The notes under the pieces are model-generated. The model saw only the letters and a program-made list of their open reading frames with translations, searched no databases and was not told the origin of the DNA. The translations under genes were made by a program, and so were the position numbers. Positions 27,435 to 36,405 of a stretch of 64,000 bases of DNA are shown here, piece after piece. The stretch covers positions 19,856 through 83,855 of the forward strand of contig CALVFK010000001.1 of the NCBI GenBank assembly GCA_944326805.1, written 5' to 3'. Origin of the DNA: an uncultured Massilimicrobiota sp. (GTDB taxonomy: Bacteria > Bacillota_I > Bacilli_A > Erysipelotrichales > Coprobacillaceae). How positions within the stretch are numbered: position 1 is the stretch's first letter; each line of letters starts with the position of its first letter.

Positions 27435-29756
27435 ATGAAAAAAATTGAACTATTAGCTCCTGCTGGAGATCGCGAATCCTTTATAGCTGCTTTACAAAAT
27501 GGTGCTGATGCGATTTATTTAGGCGGAACGTTATTTAGTGCCCGCGCAAATGCTAAAAACTTTAATGATGAAGATTTACAATGGGCTGTTTCATATGCTC
27601 ATTTATATGGAGTGAAGGTATATGTAACTCTTAACACATTGTATAAAGATAGTGAAATGGACACCTTAAAATCCTATTTGATAAAATTATATGATATACA
27701 AGTGGATGCACTGATTATTCAAGATATTGGTTTGTTTGATTTAGTACGTTCTTTATATCCGGATTTTGAAGTTCATATCAGTACACAAGCCTCTGTAATG
27801 AATAGCTATGGCTCACGTTATTTTGAAGAAAAAGGTGCTCATCGTGTTGTTTTGGCACGTGAAAACACATTGGAAGAAATACAAAACATATGCCATCAGA
27901 CAAATTTAGAAATTGAAGTCTTTGTCCATGGAGCAATGTGTGTGTGTTATTCGGGACAGTGTTTGATGAGTAGTATGATTGGAAAACGTAGTGGAAACAG
28001 AGGTCAATGTGCACAACCTTGTCGTTTGCAATATCAATTACTTAAAGATGGACAGCCTTTACCAGAAAAATATCCATATTTATTATCACCCAAGGATATC
28101 ATGACAATTGAACATTTAGGTGAACTCATTGAAGCAGGGGTATCTTCTTTAAAAATAGAAGGACGAATGAAAAGACCAGAGTATGTTGCAAGTGTGACAA
28201 GAGCGTATCGACAAGCCATAGATGCCTATTATCAAAATAAAAAAACGGATTTTCAACCCTATATTCAAGATATGACAGCTATGTTTAATCGTAATTATAC
28301 ATCTGGATACCTACAACATGATTTAAAAATTGTTGATGGAGATTATCCAGGTCATAAAGGATCTATCATAGGAGAAGTTTTATATTATCATAAAAAACAA
28401 AAAAGAGTTGGTATTCGTTTAACGAAACCTTTATTGCAAGGTGATAGTATTGTTTTTGAAAATATTGATAAAGGTCGTCCTGTCAACAAGATATATCACA
28501 AGCATAAACTGATTAAAAAGGGAGAACCTCAAGATATAATAGAAATAGAATTTGATTATTATGTTGATCGTGGTTTGGTGAGAAAAACTCTGGATAGTCA
28601 AGTTGTAGAAAGAATGCAAAAAACATATCTGACACCTCAAAGAAAAGTTAAAATTAATATGTCTTTTGAGGCTAAAATAGGAAAAAAAGCAAAGTTAAAA
28701 ATTCAAAAAGAAAACCATACTCTTATTATAGAATCTCATTGTGATGTTGAAATGGCTCATCAAACACCTTTAGATTATAATCGTATAGCACAACAACTAT
28801 CTAAATTAGGGTCTACACCTTTTAACATTGAACATCTTCATATTGACAGTGATGAAAGAATGTCTATGCCTATTAAGGAAATCAATGAAATGCGCAGAAA
28901 AGCATGTACTCAATTCATAGAAATGCTTTCTCATCTCAAAATTCATAACCAGACTATTCAAGATGTTCCATTATTATCAACTCATCAAAAATCACTTCAA
29001 TCTAAACTTTATGTTTGTGTACATTCACTTCAACAGTTAGAAGCTATTCTCCATTATCCCGTTGAAATCATTTATCCTTATCAAAAAGATATTGAAATGG
29101 CTTATGATATATGTTTAAAACATCATAAAAATATGATTATGATGACATCTCCAGTGATGAAAGATGATGAAATTCAAGAAATTCTTCATTCTAAAATTTA
29201 TAATGATATACATACAATTTTAGTTAATGATTATGGAGCATATAAGGCTTTTCAAAAGAAAGAATTAATCATCGGCCATGGTTTAAATGTCCGTAATTCC
29301 TATGCGGCTCATCATTATCACGAACCATTTCTAACCTCTTTAGAAATGTCTGCTCAAGAAATTAACAACTTAAGTACAAACTTATCAAGATGTATTGTTC
29401 AAGTCTTTGGGAAAACAATAAATATGATTAGCGATTATTGCCCAATTACACAATATTATTTTGGTTACCAGAATAAACATTGTCAAATGTGTCAACAAGG
29501 ACATTTTGCATTAAAAGATCGTAAAAAAGAAGTGTTTAATATTATGGTCGATGAACATTGTCGTATGCATTTATTAAATGCTCATACATTATATTATGAT
29601 CAATGGGATCAATTGCCAACAGGAGGTCATCTTATTCATTTAACGGATGAAACTCCAGAAATGATTCAAATAATCATGGAACATTTTGCTTACCATTCAT
29701 CGCCAGACAAGATTCGACAATTAACAAAAATTACTTCAGGTTATTTTAAAGAATAA
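27435..29756 (+). CDS. U32 family peptidase-like protein (RlhA/TrhP superfamily)
   Basis: A 773-residue U32 protein. The family signature EVFVHGAMCVCYSGQCLMSS covers residues 161-180, with clustered cysteines C169, C171, C176, C192 and C196, which in the family hold an iron-sulfur cluster. After about residue 380 is a DUF3656-like insertion and a second cysteine group near the C-terminus. Characterised relatives hydroxylate RNA using prephenate: TrhP on tRNA uridine-34 and RlhA on 23S C2501. The long form with the inserted domain resembles RlhA, but the RNA target cannot be assigned by eye. TTGGAGGATCATT precedes the ATG. Confidence 0.82.
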   Translation: MKKIELLAPAGDRESFIAALQNGADAIYLGGTLFSARANAKNFNDEDLQWAVSYAHLYGVKVYVTLNTLYKDSEMDTLKSYLIKLYDIQVDALIIQDIGLFDLVRSLYPDFEVHISTQASVMNSYGSRYFEEKGAHRVVLARENTLEEIQNICHQTNLEIEVFVHGAMCVCYSGQCLMSSMIGKRSGNRGQCAQPCRLQYQLLKDGQPLPEKYPYLLSPKDIMTIEHLGELIEAGVSSLKIEGRMKRPEYVASVTRAYRQAIDAYYQNKKTDFQPYIQDMTAMFNRNYTSGYLQHDLKIVDGDYPGHKGSIIGEVLYYHKKQKRVGIRLTKPLLQGDSIVFENIDKGRPVNKIYHKHKLIKKGEPQDIIEIEFDYYVDRGLVRKTLDSQVVERMQKTYLTPQRKVKINMSFEAKIGKKAKLKIQKENHTLIIESHCDVEMAHQTPLDYNRIAQQLSKLGSTPFNIEHLHIDSDERMSMPIKEINEMRRKACTQFIEMLSHLKIHNQTIQDVPLLSTHQKSLQSKLYVCVHSLQQLEAILHYPVEIIYPYQKDIEMAYDICLKHHKNMIMMTSPVMKDDEIQEILHSKIYNDIHTILVNDYGAYKAFQKKELIIGHGLNVRNSYAAHHYHEPFLTSLEMSAQEINNLSTNLSRCIVQVFGKTINMISDYCPITQYYFGYQNKHCQMCQQGHFALKDRKKEVFNIMVDEHCRMHLLNAHTLYYDQWDQLPTGGHLIHLTDETPEMIQIIMEHFAYHSSPDKIRQLTKITSGYFKE

Positions 29757-29768
29757 AGTTAAAATAAC
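29740..29768. terminator. AT-rich hairpin at the end of the U32 gene
   Basis: Perfect 10-bp stem GTTATTTTAA/TTAAAATAAC around the stop codon, with no T-run directly after it. It could be a weak terminator or 3'-end stabiliser. Confidence 0.4.
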
Positions 29769-29811
29769 GCTATTTATGTCTTTCATAAAAAAATTTTTTT
29801 CATACTCTAAA

Positions 29812-29840
29812 TTGATATCATCATTTATTCATGATATAAT
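29812..29840 (+). promoter_or_regulatory. promoter for the XRE regulator
   Basis: TTGATA (29812-29817), 17 bases, TATAAT (29835-29840). Confidence 0.75.
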
Positions 29841-29860
29841 AGAATCATGGAGGTGAACTT

Positions 29861-30202
29861 ATGGCAATAGATATGGATTTAGCAAAAAGATTGAAAGTTT
29901 ATCGTAATTTTAAACACTTAACTCAAAAAGAAGTTGCTTCACATTTGAATGTTCCTCATTCTGCTATTTCAGATATAGAAAACGGAAAGAGAGATGTTAC
30001 TGTTAGTGAGTTAAAAACTCTTTCTCATCTCTATGGTCGAAGTGTTGAAGAAATTATGAGTGGTAAGAAATACGATTATTATAATATTGCAAATATTGCC
30101 CGTTTACTCACTGAACTGCCAGATGACGATTTAAAAGAGGTTATGTTTATTATTGAGTATAAGCGTAAAAGAGTAGAAGAAAAAAATAAAAATCATCAGT
30201 AA
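29861..30202 (+). CDS. XRE-family helix-turn-helix regulator
   Basis: A 113-residue protein with an N-terminal HTH_3 domain (residues about 8-60: LTQKEVASHLNVPHSAISDIENGKR) and a helical C-terminal region (LPDDDLKEVMFIIEYKRKR) likely used for dimerisation. GGAGGTGAACTT and a consensus promoter give strong independent expression. Single gene between a probable terminator and a bidirectional terminator; targets unknown. Confidence 0.85.
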   Translation: MAIDMDLAKRLKVYRNFKHLTQKEVASHLNVPHSAISDIENGKRDVTVSELKTLSHLYGRSVEEIMSGKKYDYYNIANIARLLTELPDDDLKEVMFIIEYKRKRVEEKNKNHQ

Positions 30203-30237
30203 AAAAAAGAAATTAGCCATCAACTAATTTCTTTTTT
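30203..30237. terminator. bidirectional terminator
   Basis: GAAATTAG/CTAATTTC stem flanked by A and T runs, serving the XRE gene and the convergent phosphoesterase gene. Confidence 0.85.
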
Positions 30238-30772
30238 ATTTCAGTAGCTGTTTAAATTCTTCTAATAATTCCATACCCTCATCAAGAATATCTTGTTGAC
30301 ATATTGCGTCAGTGATACAATGATGAAATTCTACATGAAAGTCTTCATCCTTTAAATCAATCAAAGCATATGTACCATATCCATAGCTCCCTCGATTCAT
30401 CATTAAGCTTCCAGGGTTAACAAAGGTAATATTTTGATGCCTTTGAATCGTTGGAACATGTGTATGTCCATGAAGACATAAATAACAATTTTCTTTTTGG
30501 CAAAGTTGAATTAACTGATCATATCCGTAATAGACACCATAATAATGGCCATGAGTGACACATATATGCTGGAAAGTCTGATAAACAGGGAAGGGGGCAT
30601 CATCATGATTACCCCTGACAACAATGTCAAATTTTTGAATATATGAATCATCAAGCGGCAATGAAGAATCACCACAATGAATCATATAATCAACTTTTGA
30701 TATATAACGATCAACAACTCTTTGTAAATGATCAGCATACAAATGGCTATCACTAACAACTAATATTTTCAC
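30236..30772 (-). CDS. YfcE/MJ0936-type metallophosphoesterase
   Basis: Calcineurin-like phosphodiesterase of about 178 residues with all metal motifs: VVSDSH at the N-terminus, CGD, RGNHDD, THGH and the terminal LHGHTHVP. Such enzymes hydrolyse phosphodiesters in vitro; the cellular substrate is unknown. The frame opens at ATG 30781, but GAGATGAT just after that point is a good Shine-Dalgarno for GTG 30772, which also restores the normal family N-terminus M-K-I-L-V-V-S-D. In Bacillus a related gene lies next to rph-ysnA; no such context here. Confidence 0.87.
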   Translation of the reverse strand: MKILVVSDSHLYADHLQRVVDRYISKVDYMIHCGDSSLPLDDSYIQKFDIVVRGNHDDAPFPVYQTFQHICVTHGHYYGVYYGYDQLIQLCQKENCYLCLHGHTHVPTIQRHQNITFVNPGSLMMNRGSYGYGTYALIDLKDEDFHVEFHHCITDAICQQDILDEGMELLEEFKQLLK

Positions 30773-30882
30773 TTTTATCATCTCTTTCTTAGAATTATTT
30801 TAACATATTCTTTTTATAAATACATATTTATATTGATAAAATCAACCGATTTTCTGAAATAGAAATTTTTTACTCGTAAGTG

Positions 30883-30926
30883 TTTACAATTTATATAAAA
30901 ATTGTTACAATATATATTGTAATAAT
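30883..30926 (+). promoter_or_regulatory. promoter with two overlapping palindromes before the lone EIIB gene
   Basis: TTTACA (30883-30888), 17 bases, TACAAT (30906-30911). One dyad, ACAATTT/AAATTGT, fills 30886-30905 between the promoter hexamers; a second near-perfect 26-base dyad (30901-30926) covers the -10 and the start. This is the layout expected for repression by a dimeric regulator. Confidence 0.5.
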
Positions 30927-30945
30927 AAGAAAGGGAGTAAGAAAT

Positions 30946-31260
30946 ATGAAAACTATTTTATTAGTATGTTCTGCAGGAATGTCTACAAGTTTATTAGTTA
31001 CTAAAATGGAAGCTGCTGCTAAAGATGCTGGTGTTGAATGCAAAATCTTTGCATTACCATTCTCTGATGCACCAAGAGTATTAGAAGAAGTTGACTGCAT
31101 CTTACTTGGGCCACAAGTTAGATTCCAAAAAGCTGCTATTGAAAAATTAGCTGCTGGAAGAAAAGCTGGACCTATCCCTGTAGATGTCATCGATATGAGA
31201 GATTATGGAACAATGAACGGTAAAGCCGTATTTGAAAAAGCTTTATCTTTATTAAAATAA
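30946..31260 (+). CDS. stand-alone PTS EIIB, lactose/cellobiose family
   Basis: A 104-residue EIIB domain of the phosphotransferase system. The phosphoryl-accepting cysteine is C8 in LVCSAGMSTS, followed by the helix and strand order of the lactose/cellobiose (Lac) family including ILLGPQVRF. No EIIA or EIIC gene is nearby, so it must work with components elsewhere or have a regulatory role. ATG 30946 follows AAGGGAGTAAGAAAT; the upstream frame overlaps the promoter. It is monocistronic, with its own operator-like promoter and terminator. Confidence 0.9.
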   Translation: MKTILLVCSAGMSTSLLVTKMEAAAKDAGVECKIFALPFSDAPRVLEEVDCILLGPQVRFQKAAIEKLAAGRKAGPIPVDVIDMRDYGTMNGKAVFEKALSLLK

Positions 31261-31266
31261 TCCCTT

Positions 31267-31290
31267 AAAGGAGCTTATGCTCCTTTTTTT
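31267..31290 (+). terminator. EIIB terminator
   Basis: AAAGGAGC/GCTCCTTT stem, TTAT loop, run of T. Confidence 0.9.
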
Positions 31291-31311
31291 CTTTCTTTTT
31301 TAGCTAGAGTT

Positions 31312-31320
31312 TGCTATAAT
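31312..31320 (+). promoter_or_regulatory. extended -10 promoter for the ACT/UPF0210 operon
   Basis: TGCTATAAT is a consensus extended -10; the -35 region is poor. Confidence 0.5.
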
Positions 31321-31344
31321 GTTTAAAATTAGGAGGATGAAAAA

Positions 31345-31617
31345 ATGGAAAAAGCAATTATAACTGTTGTAGGGAAAGATCAAGTTGGAATTATTGCACA
31401 AGTTTGTCAGTCTTTAGCACAAAAAAATATCAATATTTTAGATATTTCACAAACAATATTAGATGGTTATTTTAATATGATGATGATTGTAAATATGTCT
31501 TCTTCAAAAGAACCCTTTGCTATTGTAAGCGATCAATTAGAAAAATTGGGAGAGAGTATTGGAGTTTATATTAAACTACAACATGAAGATATTTTCAATA
31601 AGATGCATAGAATTTAA
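31345..31617 (+). CDS. ACT-domain protein (UPF0237)
   Basis: A 90-residue single ACT domain ([29 protein letters not shown]), the ligand-binding module that usually senses amino acids. It is always small in this family and commonly precedes a UPF0210 gene, as here with an 11-base gap. It may be a sensor or subunit for the next protein. AGGAGGATGAAAAA is the ribosome binding site. Confidence 0.9.
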   Translation: MEKAIITVVGKDQVGIIAQVCQSLAQKNINILDISQTILDGYFNMMMIVNMSSSKEPFAIVSDQLEKLGESIGVYIKLQHEDIFNKMHRI

Positions 31618-31628
31618 GGAGGCATAAA

Positions 31629-32993
31629 ATGATTAATTTATTTGAAGTCAATGAAACAAATAAGATGATTGAGCAAGAAAACTTAGATGTTCGTACCATT
31701 ACAATTGGTATTAGTCTTATTGATTGTATAGATGCCAATATAGATATTTTATGTCAAAATATATACAAAAAAATAACAACTGTTGCTGCTGATTTAGTAA
31801 AAACAGGGGAGAATATTGAAAAGAAATATGGCATTCCTATTGTTAATAAAAGAATTTCTGTAACACCGATTGGCTTAATTGGAGCATCAGCATGTCATAC
31901 ATGTGATGATTTTGTAAAAATAGCTAAAACTTTAGATCAATGTGCTCGTCAAGTCGGTGTAAATTTCATAGGCGGATATAGTGCCATTGTTTCTAAAGGT
32001 ATGACAAAAGCAGAGAAACTACTTATTCAATCTATTCCTCAAGCAATGAAGGAAACAGAACTTGTATGTAGTTCTGTTAATGTTGGTTCAACTAAAACAG
32101 GAATTAATATGGATGCCGTTAAATTAATTGGTGAAATCATCAAAGAAACAGCTTCATTCACAAAAGAACAGGATTCTATTGGCTGTGCAAAATTTGTTGT
32201 GTTTTGTAATGCGCCAGATGATAATCCTTTTATGGCAGGAGCTTTTCATGGTGTAAGTGAAACGGATGCCATTATTAATGTAGGGGTCAGTGGTCCTGGT
32301 GTTGTTAGAAAAGCCATTCAAAGTGCCAGAGGAAAAGATTTTGGAGAATTGTGTGAAACAGTGAAAAAAACTGCATTTAAAATCACAAGAGTAGGCCAAC
32401 TCGTTGCTAGAGAAGCCTCTGCCGCTTTAAATATTCCATTTGGAATTATTGACTTGTCTTTAGCACCTACTCCTGCTATAGGAGATAGTATTGCAGATTG
32501 TTTAACAGAAATGGGCTTAGAAAGAGTGGGAGCTCCTGGAACAACTGCCGCATTAGCTATTTTAAATGATCAGGTTAAAAAAGGTGGAGTTATGGCTTCT
32601 TCTTATGTTGGAGGACTCTCTGGTGCATTTATACCTGTTAGCGAAGATCAGGGAATGATTGATGCTGTAGAAGCTGGTGCTTTGACATTAGAAAAGTTAG
32701 AAGCTATGACTTGTGTCTGTTCAGTAGGTTTAGATATGATTGCTATTCCAGGGAAAACATCAGCCAAGACTATCGCGGGTATTATTGCTGATGAAATGGC
32801 CATTGGAATGATCAATCAAAAAACAACTGCTGTTCGTATTATTCCAGTCATTGGAAAAGATGTGGGAGAAAAAGTTGAATTTGGTGGTTTACTCGGTTAT
32901 GCGCCTATTATGCCAGTCAATCCATTTTCTTGTGATGAATTTATTGATAGAGGTGGGCGTATCCCAGCACCTATCCATAGTTTTAAAAATTAA
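31629..32993 (+). CDS. PFL family protein (UPF0210/DUF711)
   Basis: A 454-residue UPF0210 protein, distantly related in fold to pyruvate formate-lyase-type barrels but without a demonstrated reaction. Typical segments include [42 protein letters not shown] and the C-terminal [13 protein letters not shown]. It forms an operon with the upstream ACT protein, suggesting amino-acid-responsive control. TAAGGAGGCATAAA precedes the ATG; a terminator follows. Confidence 0.9.
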   Translation: MINLFEVNETNKMIEQENLDVRTITIGISLIDCIDANIDILCQNIYKKITTVAADLVKTGENIEKKYGIPIVNKRISVTPIGLIGASACHTCDDFVKIAKTLDQCARQVGVNFIGGYSAIVSKGMTKAEKLLIQSIPQAMKETELVCSSVNVGSTKTGINMDAVKLIGEIIKETASFTKEQDSIGCAKFVVFCNAPDDNPFMAGAFHGVSETDAIINVGVSGPGVVRKAIQSARGKDFGELCETVKKTAFKITRVGQLVAREASAALNIPFGIIDLSLAPTPAIGDSIADCLTEMGLERVGAPGTTAALAILNDQVKKGGVMASSYVGGLSGAFIPVSEDQGMIDAVEAGALTLEKLEAMTCVCSVGLDMIAIPGKTSAKTIAGIIADEMAIGMINQKTTAVRIIPVIGKDVGEKVEFGGLLGYAPIMPVNPFSCDEFIDRGGRIPAPIHSFKN

Positions 32994-32995
32994 CG

Positions 32996-33021
32996 AAAAG
33001 ACGATTTTTTCGTCTTTTTTT
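32996..33021 (+). terminator. terminator after the UPF0210 gene
   Basis: AAAAGACGA/TCGTCTTTT stem with a T-rich loop and a long T-run. Confidence 0.9.
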
Positions 33022-33037
33022 ACAAGGAGGAATAATA

Positions 33038-34267
33038 ATGCAAATGGATCAACTGATTGTTTACAGAAATATCACTCAAGATATTGATGTTTTAAAATGT
33101 TTATCATATGTTGAAGATGAATCATTGATTGATGAATCAGAGTTTATATCTCAACTTCTTATTCTTGCTGAAAAATATGAATTGCATGGACAGTTATTTC
33201 AAAGTCTGCTAACTTATCTTTTAGCTTATCATGAAAATACATTTACTTTGGCTTTGGAAAGAAAAAAAGAGATAACACCTTCATTAAAAAAAGTTGTTTG
33301 CCATGATTTTGAATTTCTTTATCGTATTTTTCATTATGATTTTTCTCATATTAATTCTTTATATAAAGATTTGTTTTTTCATTTTGTTAATAGTTCTCAT
33401 ATTATTAATCAGGAAATCTTTGATTTGTTATCATGTCTTCAGATGAAACTTTCACAAAGCACTTCTGTGGAAGAATTTTATCAGATATTATATAATCATT
33501 ATTATCAATATGGTGTTGGAAAATATGGTTTAAATAAAGCCTTTCGTTATTTAAATAATCAAATTATACCAATCGATCATATTGGAAATAATACTTTAGA
33601 ACAGTTAATTGGTTATGAAAATCAAAAAGAACGTTTAATAGCAAATACTGAAGCATTTTTAAAAGGATTGAAAGCCAATAACGTTTTATTGTATGGTGAT
33701 AGTGGAACTGGAAAATCAAGCAGTATTAAAGCACTTTTAAATCGTTATTATAAGGATGGTTTAAGAATGGTTGAAGTTTATAAACATCAGTTTATATCTT
33801 TACCTCAAATTATAAATGAATTGCAAAATAGAAATTATCGATTTATTATTTTTATGGATGATTTATCTTTTGAAGAATTTGAAGTAGAATATAAATATTT
33901 AAAGGCTGTGATTGAAGGTGGATTGGAAAAGAAGCCTGACAACATTCTTATCTATGCAACGAGTAATCGTAGACACCTTATTAAAGAAACATGGAATGAT
34001 CGCCAACATGATCAGGAAATTAATAACAATGATGCTATGCAGGAAAAACTGTCATTAGTTTCTCGTTTTGGTGTTCAAATCATGTATATTCATCCAGATA
34101 AACAGCATTATTTAGATATTATAGATGCTTTAGCTCAAGCATATCATATAGACATCCCTGTTGACCAGTTACACGAATTAGCATTACAGTGGGAAATTAG
34201 AAACGGAGGTTTTTCAGGAAGAACAGCAAAACAATTTATTCACATGCTGCTTTCTCAACAATCATGA
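33038..34267 (+). CDS. DUF815-type AAA ATPase
   Basis: A 409-residue protein with an N-terminal helical region (1 to about 180) and a AAA domain of the DUF815 family: Walker A G220-D-S-G-T-G-K226-S, Walker B I-F-M-D274-D275, and a sensor-like ATSNRRHLI. DUF815 proteins are widespread but uncharacterised. AAGGAGGAATAATA precedes ATG 33038, with a second ATG two codons later also possible. It overlaps the next gene by four bases, so the ATPase and the acyltransferase-like fusion are made together. Confidence 0.83.
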   Translation: MQMDQLIVYRNITQDIDVLKCLSYVEDESLIDESEFISQLLILAEKYELHGQLFQSLLTYLLAYHENTFTLALERKKEITPSLKKVVCHDFEFLYRIFHYDFSHINSLYKDLFFHFVNSSHIINQEIFDLLSCLQMKLSQSTSVEEFYQILYNHYYQYGVGKYGLNKAFRYLNNQIIPIDHIGNNTLEQLIGYENQKERLIANTEAFLKGLKANNVLLYGDSGTGKSSSIKALLNRYYKDGLRMVEVYKHQFISLPQIINELQNRNYRFIIFMDDLSFEEFEVEYKYLKAVIEGGLEKKPDNILIYATSNRRHLIKETWNDRQHDQEINNNDAMQEKLSLVSRFGVQIMYIHPDKQHYLDIIDALAQAYHIDIPVDQLHELALQWEIRNGGFSGRTAKQFIHMLLSQQS

Positions 34268-35973
34268 AACAATTAACATTAGAAGATTATTCAATTATTC
34301 AACCTTATTTAGAAAAAGCAAACTACGAAGGTTATAATTCAAATTTTGTAACAATGATGATGTGGAATCATGAGTATCATATACAATATGAAATTCAAGA
34401 ACACTTTTTAGTTATGTTACATCATTATAAAGACACTTATTTTTGGGCTATGCCTTTTACGACACCCGAATATTATCAGGAAGCTTTAGATTACATGATT
34501 AAATATAGTCATCAACATGGTTTTCCTTTTATGATTGATTGTGCTATTGAAAGTTTTATTTCAACAATTCAAAAAAATGATTATACGCATCAATTTTTAT
34601 TTGAAAGAACGCCATTTAATGATGATTATATCTATGATAAAAATATGCTTCAAACTTTAGCTGGTAAAAAAATGCAAAAAAGACGTAATCATTATAATGC
34701 TTTTCTTAAAAATTATCCTCATTATGAATATCGTGATTTAGATATGACTCAAGATTTTGATACTATTTTATCATGTTTAAATAGATGGGAAGGGGAAAAA
34801 GAAGGTCTAAGTGAATCAATGACAAGTGAAGTCAGAGGAATTATGTCATTATTGTCATCTAAACAGCTTTTACCAATACATATTGGTGGTATTTTTATTA
34901 ATCATCAGTTAGAAGCTTTTATTATTGCTTCTCGGTTAAACCATTCAACAATACAGATTCATGTTGAAAAAGCAAATAAAAATATAAGAGGTTTATATCC
35001 AGCCATATTAAAAGAGCTCCTTGATCATCATTTTCACGAAGAAAAATGGGTTAATAGGGAAGAGGATATGGGATTAGAAAATCTCAGACGTTCTAAACAA
35101 TCACTTCATCCAGTGAAAATGGTAGAAAAATATCGAATATACGAAAAAAATATAACAATTCAAAAAGCCAAAGAAGAGGATCAACAGCAAGTCATGAACT
35201 TATGGCAGACATGTTTTTTAGATGAAACAGAAAAATCTACACAATTCTATTTTCAATGTTTATACAATAAAGATTATACTTATGTTTTAAAAAACAATTC
35301 ACAAGTGATATCTGCTTTACAAATTGTCCCAATGTCCATCATGAAGAATAACTCATCTCAAAAAAGTTACTTTATATTAGGTGTTTGTACAGATCCTGCT
35401 TATCAAAAGCAGGGAATGATGAAACAATTAATGCAATATGTTTTAAAAGTTTATGATAATCAGAATATCTACTTACAGGCTTATCATCCAGAAATTTATC
35501 GTCCATTTGGTTTTAATGCCTCACATTATCATCAAGTTATCACTATTGATCAAGATATTTTAAAAGATCAAGAAAAATGGAATATCAGCCATGATTACCA
35601 TTTATTAGAAGACTATTATAGAGAGTTTACCAAATGTTTTGATGAATATCGTATCCGTGATGAATCATATTGGAATCTTTTTATTAAAAGAAGTGAAAGT
35701 TTTGAAGAGCATATTATTATATTTAAAGATTTAGGATACATGATATATCATCAAGATGAAGAAGATATTTATATTAGTGAAGTCATTTATCTTTATCCAG
35801 AAGCATTAATTCAAATGTTGTCATTTTTTAAAGGTTCATCGCAAAATATTAAACTAGAATGTGATTTAACTGTTGATTTACCGTGTGAATCTTGTTATAT
35901 CATCACAATGATGAACAATCATTTAAAACAAGATAGATTCGATCCGCATTATTTTATTAATGAGGTCTATTAG
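34264..35973 (+). CDS. fusion of a DUF2156 domain and a GNAT acetyltransferase domain
   Basis: A 569-residue two-part protein. Residues 1 to about 290 match the DUF2156 (phosphatidylglycerol lysyltransferase C-terminal-like) fold, itself GNAT-related: RRNHYNAFLKNYP and a helix-rich segment ending VNREEDMGLENLRRSK. From about 300 is a GNAT N-acetyltransferase with the acetyl-CoA loop around residues 374-392 (VCTDPAYQKQGMMKQLM), followed by an Eis-like C-terminal extension. Substrates are unknown; aminoacyl-tRNA or acetyl-CoA donors are possible from the families. The ATG overlaps the stop of the DUF815 gene. A terminator follows. Confidence 0.8.
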   Translation: MKQLTLEDYSIIQPYLEKANYEGYNSNFVTMMMWNHEYHIQYEIQEHFLVMLHHYKDTYFWAMPFTTPEYYQEALDYMIKYSHQHGFPFMIDCAIESFISTIQKNDYTHQFLFERTPFNDDYIYDKNMLQTLAGKKMQKRRNHYNAFLKNYPHYEYRDLDMTQDFDTILSCLNRWEGEKEGLSESMTSEVRGIMSLLSSKQLLPIHIGGIFINHQLEAFIIASRLNHSTIQIHVEKANKNIRGLYPAILKELLDHHFHEEKWVNREEDMGLENLRRSKQSLHPVKMVEKYRIYEKNITIQKAKEEDQQQVMNLWQTCFLDETEKSTQFYFQCLYNKDYTYVLKNNSQVISALQIVPMSIMKNNSSQKSYFILGVCTDPAYQKQGMMKQLMQYVLKVYDNQNIYLQAYHPEIYRPFGFNASHYHQVITIDQDILKDQEKWNISHDYHLLEDYYREFTKCFDEYRIRDESYWNLFIKRSESFEEHIIIFKDLGYMIYHQDEEDIYISEVIYLYPEALIQMLSFFKGSSQNIKLECDLTVDLPCESCYIITMMNNHLKQDRFDPHYFINEVY

Positions 35974-35974
35974 T

Positions 35975-35998
35975 GAAGAAGCAAAATGCTTCTTTTTT
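35975..35998 (+). terminator. terminator after the DUF2156-GNAT gene
   Basis: AGAAGCA/TGCTTCT stem and TTTTTT, two bases after the stop codon. Confidence 0.85.
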
Positions 35999-36050
35999 AT
36001 TAATTTTATTGTGATTGACAAATTCATTAGGGGAAATAGAATTGAATAAT

Positions 36051-36085
36051 AAAAAAAGTCTATTATTAAAAATAAGACTTTTTTG
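36051..36085. terminator. second hairpin facing the minus-strand cluster
   Basis: AAAAAAGTCT pairs with AGACTTTTTT, with A and T runs usable in both directions. It probably ends the deoB transcript arriving on the minus strand. Confidence 0.7.
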
Positions 36086-36124
36086 ATATACATACAACTT
36101 CGCATAATATATATTATGTGATTT

Positions 36125-36394
36125 TTATATACATTTTAATACGAATGTATACGTACTTATAAGTGTGACAACCAGAATAATTAAAGAAATGTATATATAA
36201 ATATAGCTATGACTTTTTTGGTATTGACGAAGTGCAGCAAAAAAAGAGCAAATATACAAAAGAAGTGCAATAATATATTGTGTTGTTATAAAAAACAAAT
36301 TGTTTAGTGATAAACCAAAAATAAAGAGTAATGTTCCTATTAAAGTGCCACCTAGAGTCATCATGATAGCACGTCTGATTTCCTTTATATCCAT
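36125..36394 (-). CDS. small membrane protein of unknown function
   Basis: An 89-residue protein with three likely hydrophobic helices (about residues 10-31, 35-55 and 64-86) and few charged residues. I do not recognise a family. AGAGGACCTTGAG precedes the ATG. It follows deoB by 11 bases, so it is the last gene of the spoIIM-xerD-deoB transcript. Confidence 0.7.
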   Translation of the reverse strand: MDIKEIRRAIMMTLGGTLIGTLLFIFGLSLNNLFFITTQYIIALLLYICSFFAALRQYQKSHSYIYIYISLIILVVTLISTYTFVLKCI

Positions 36395-36405
36395 CTCAAG
36401 GTCCT

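Noticed and set aside
36103..36118. Perfect 16-base palindrome CATAATATATATTATG
   Set aside because: Made only of A/T plus the end pair, in an AT-rich gap; such palindromes occur by chance and no promoter is aligned with it.
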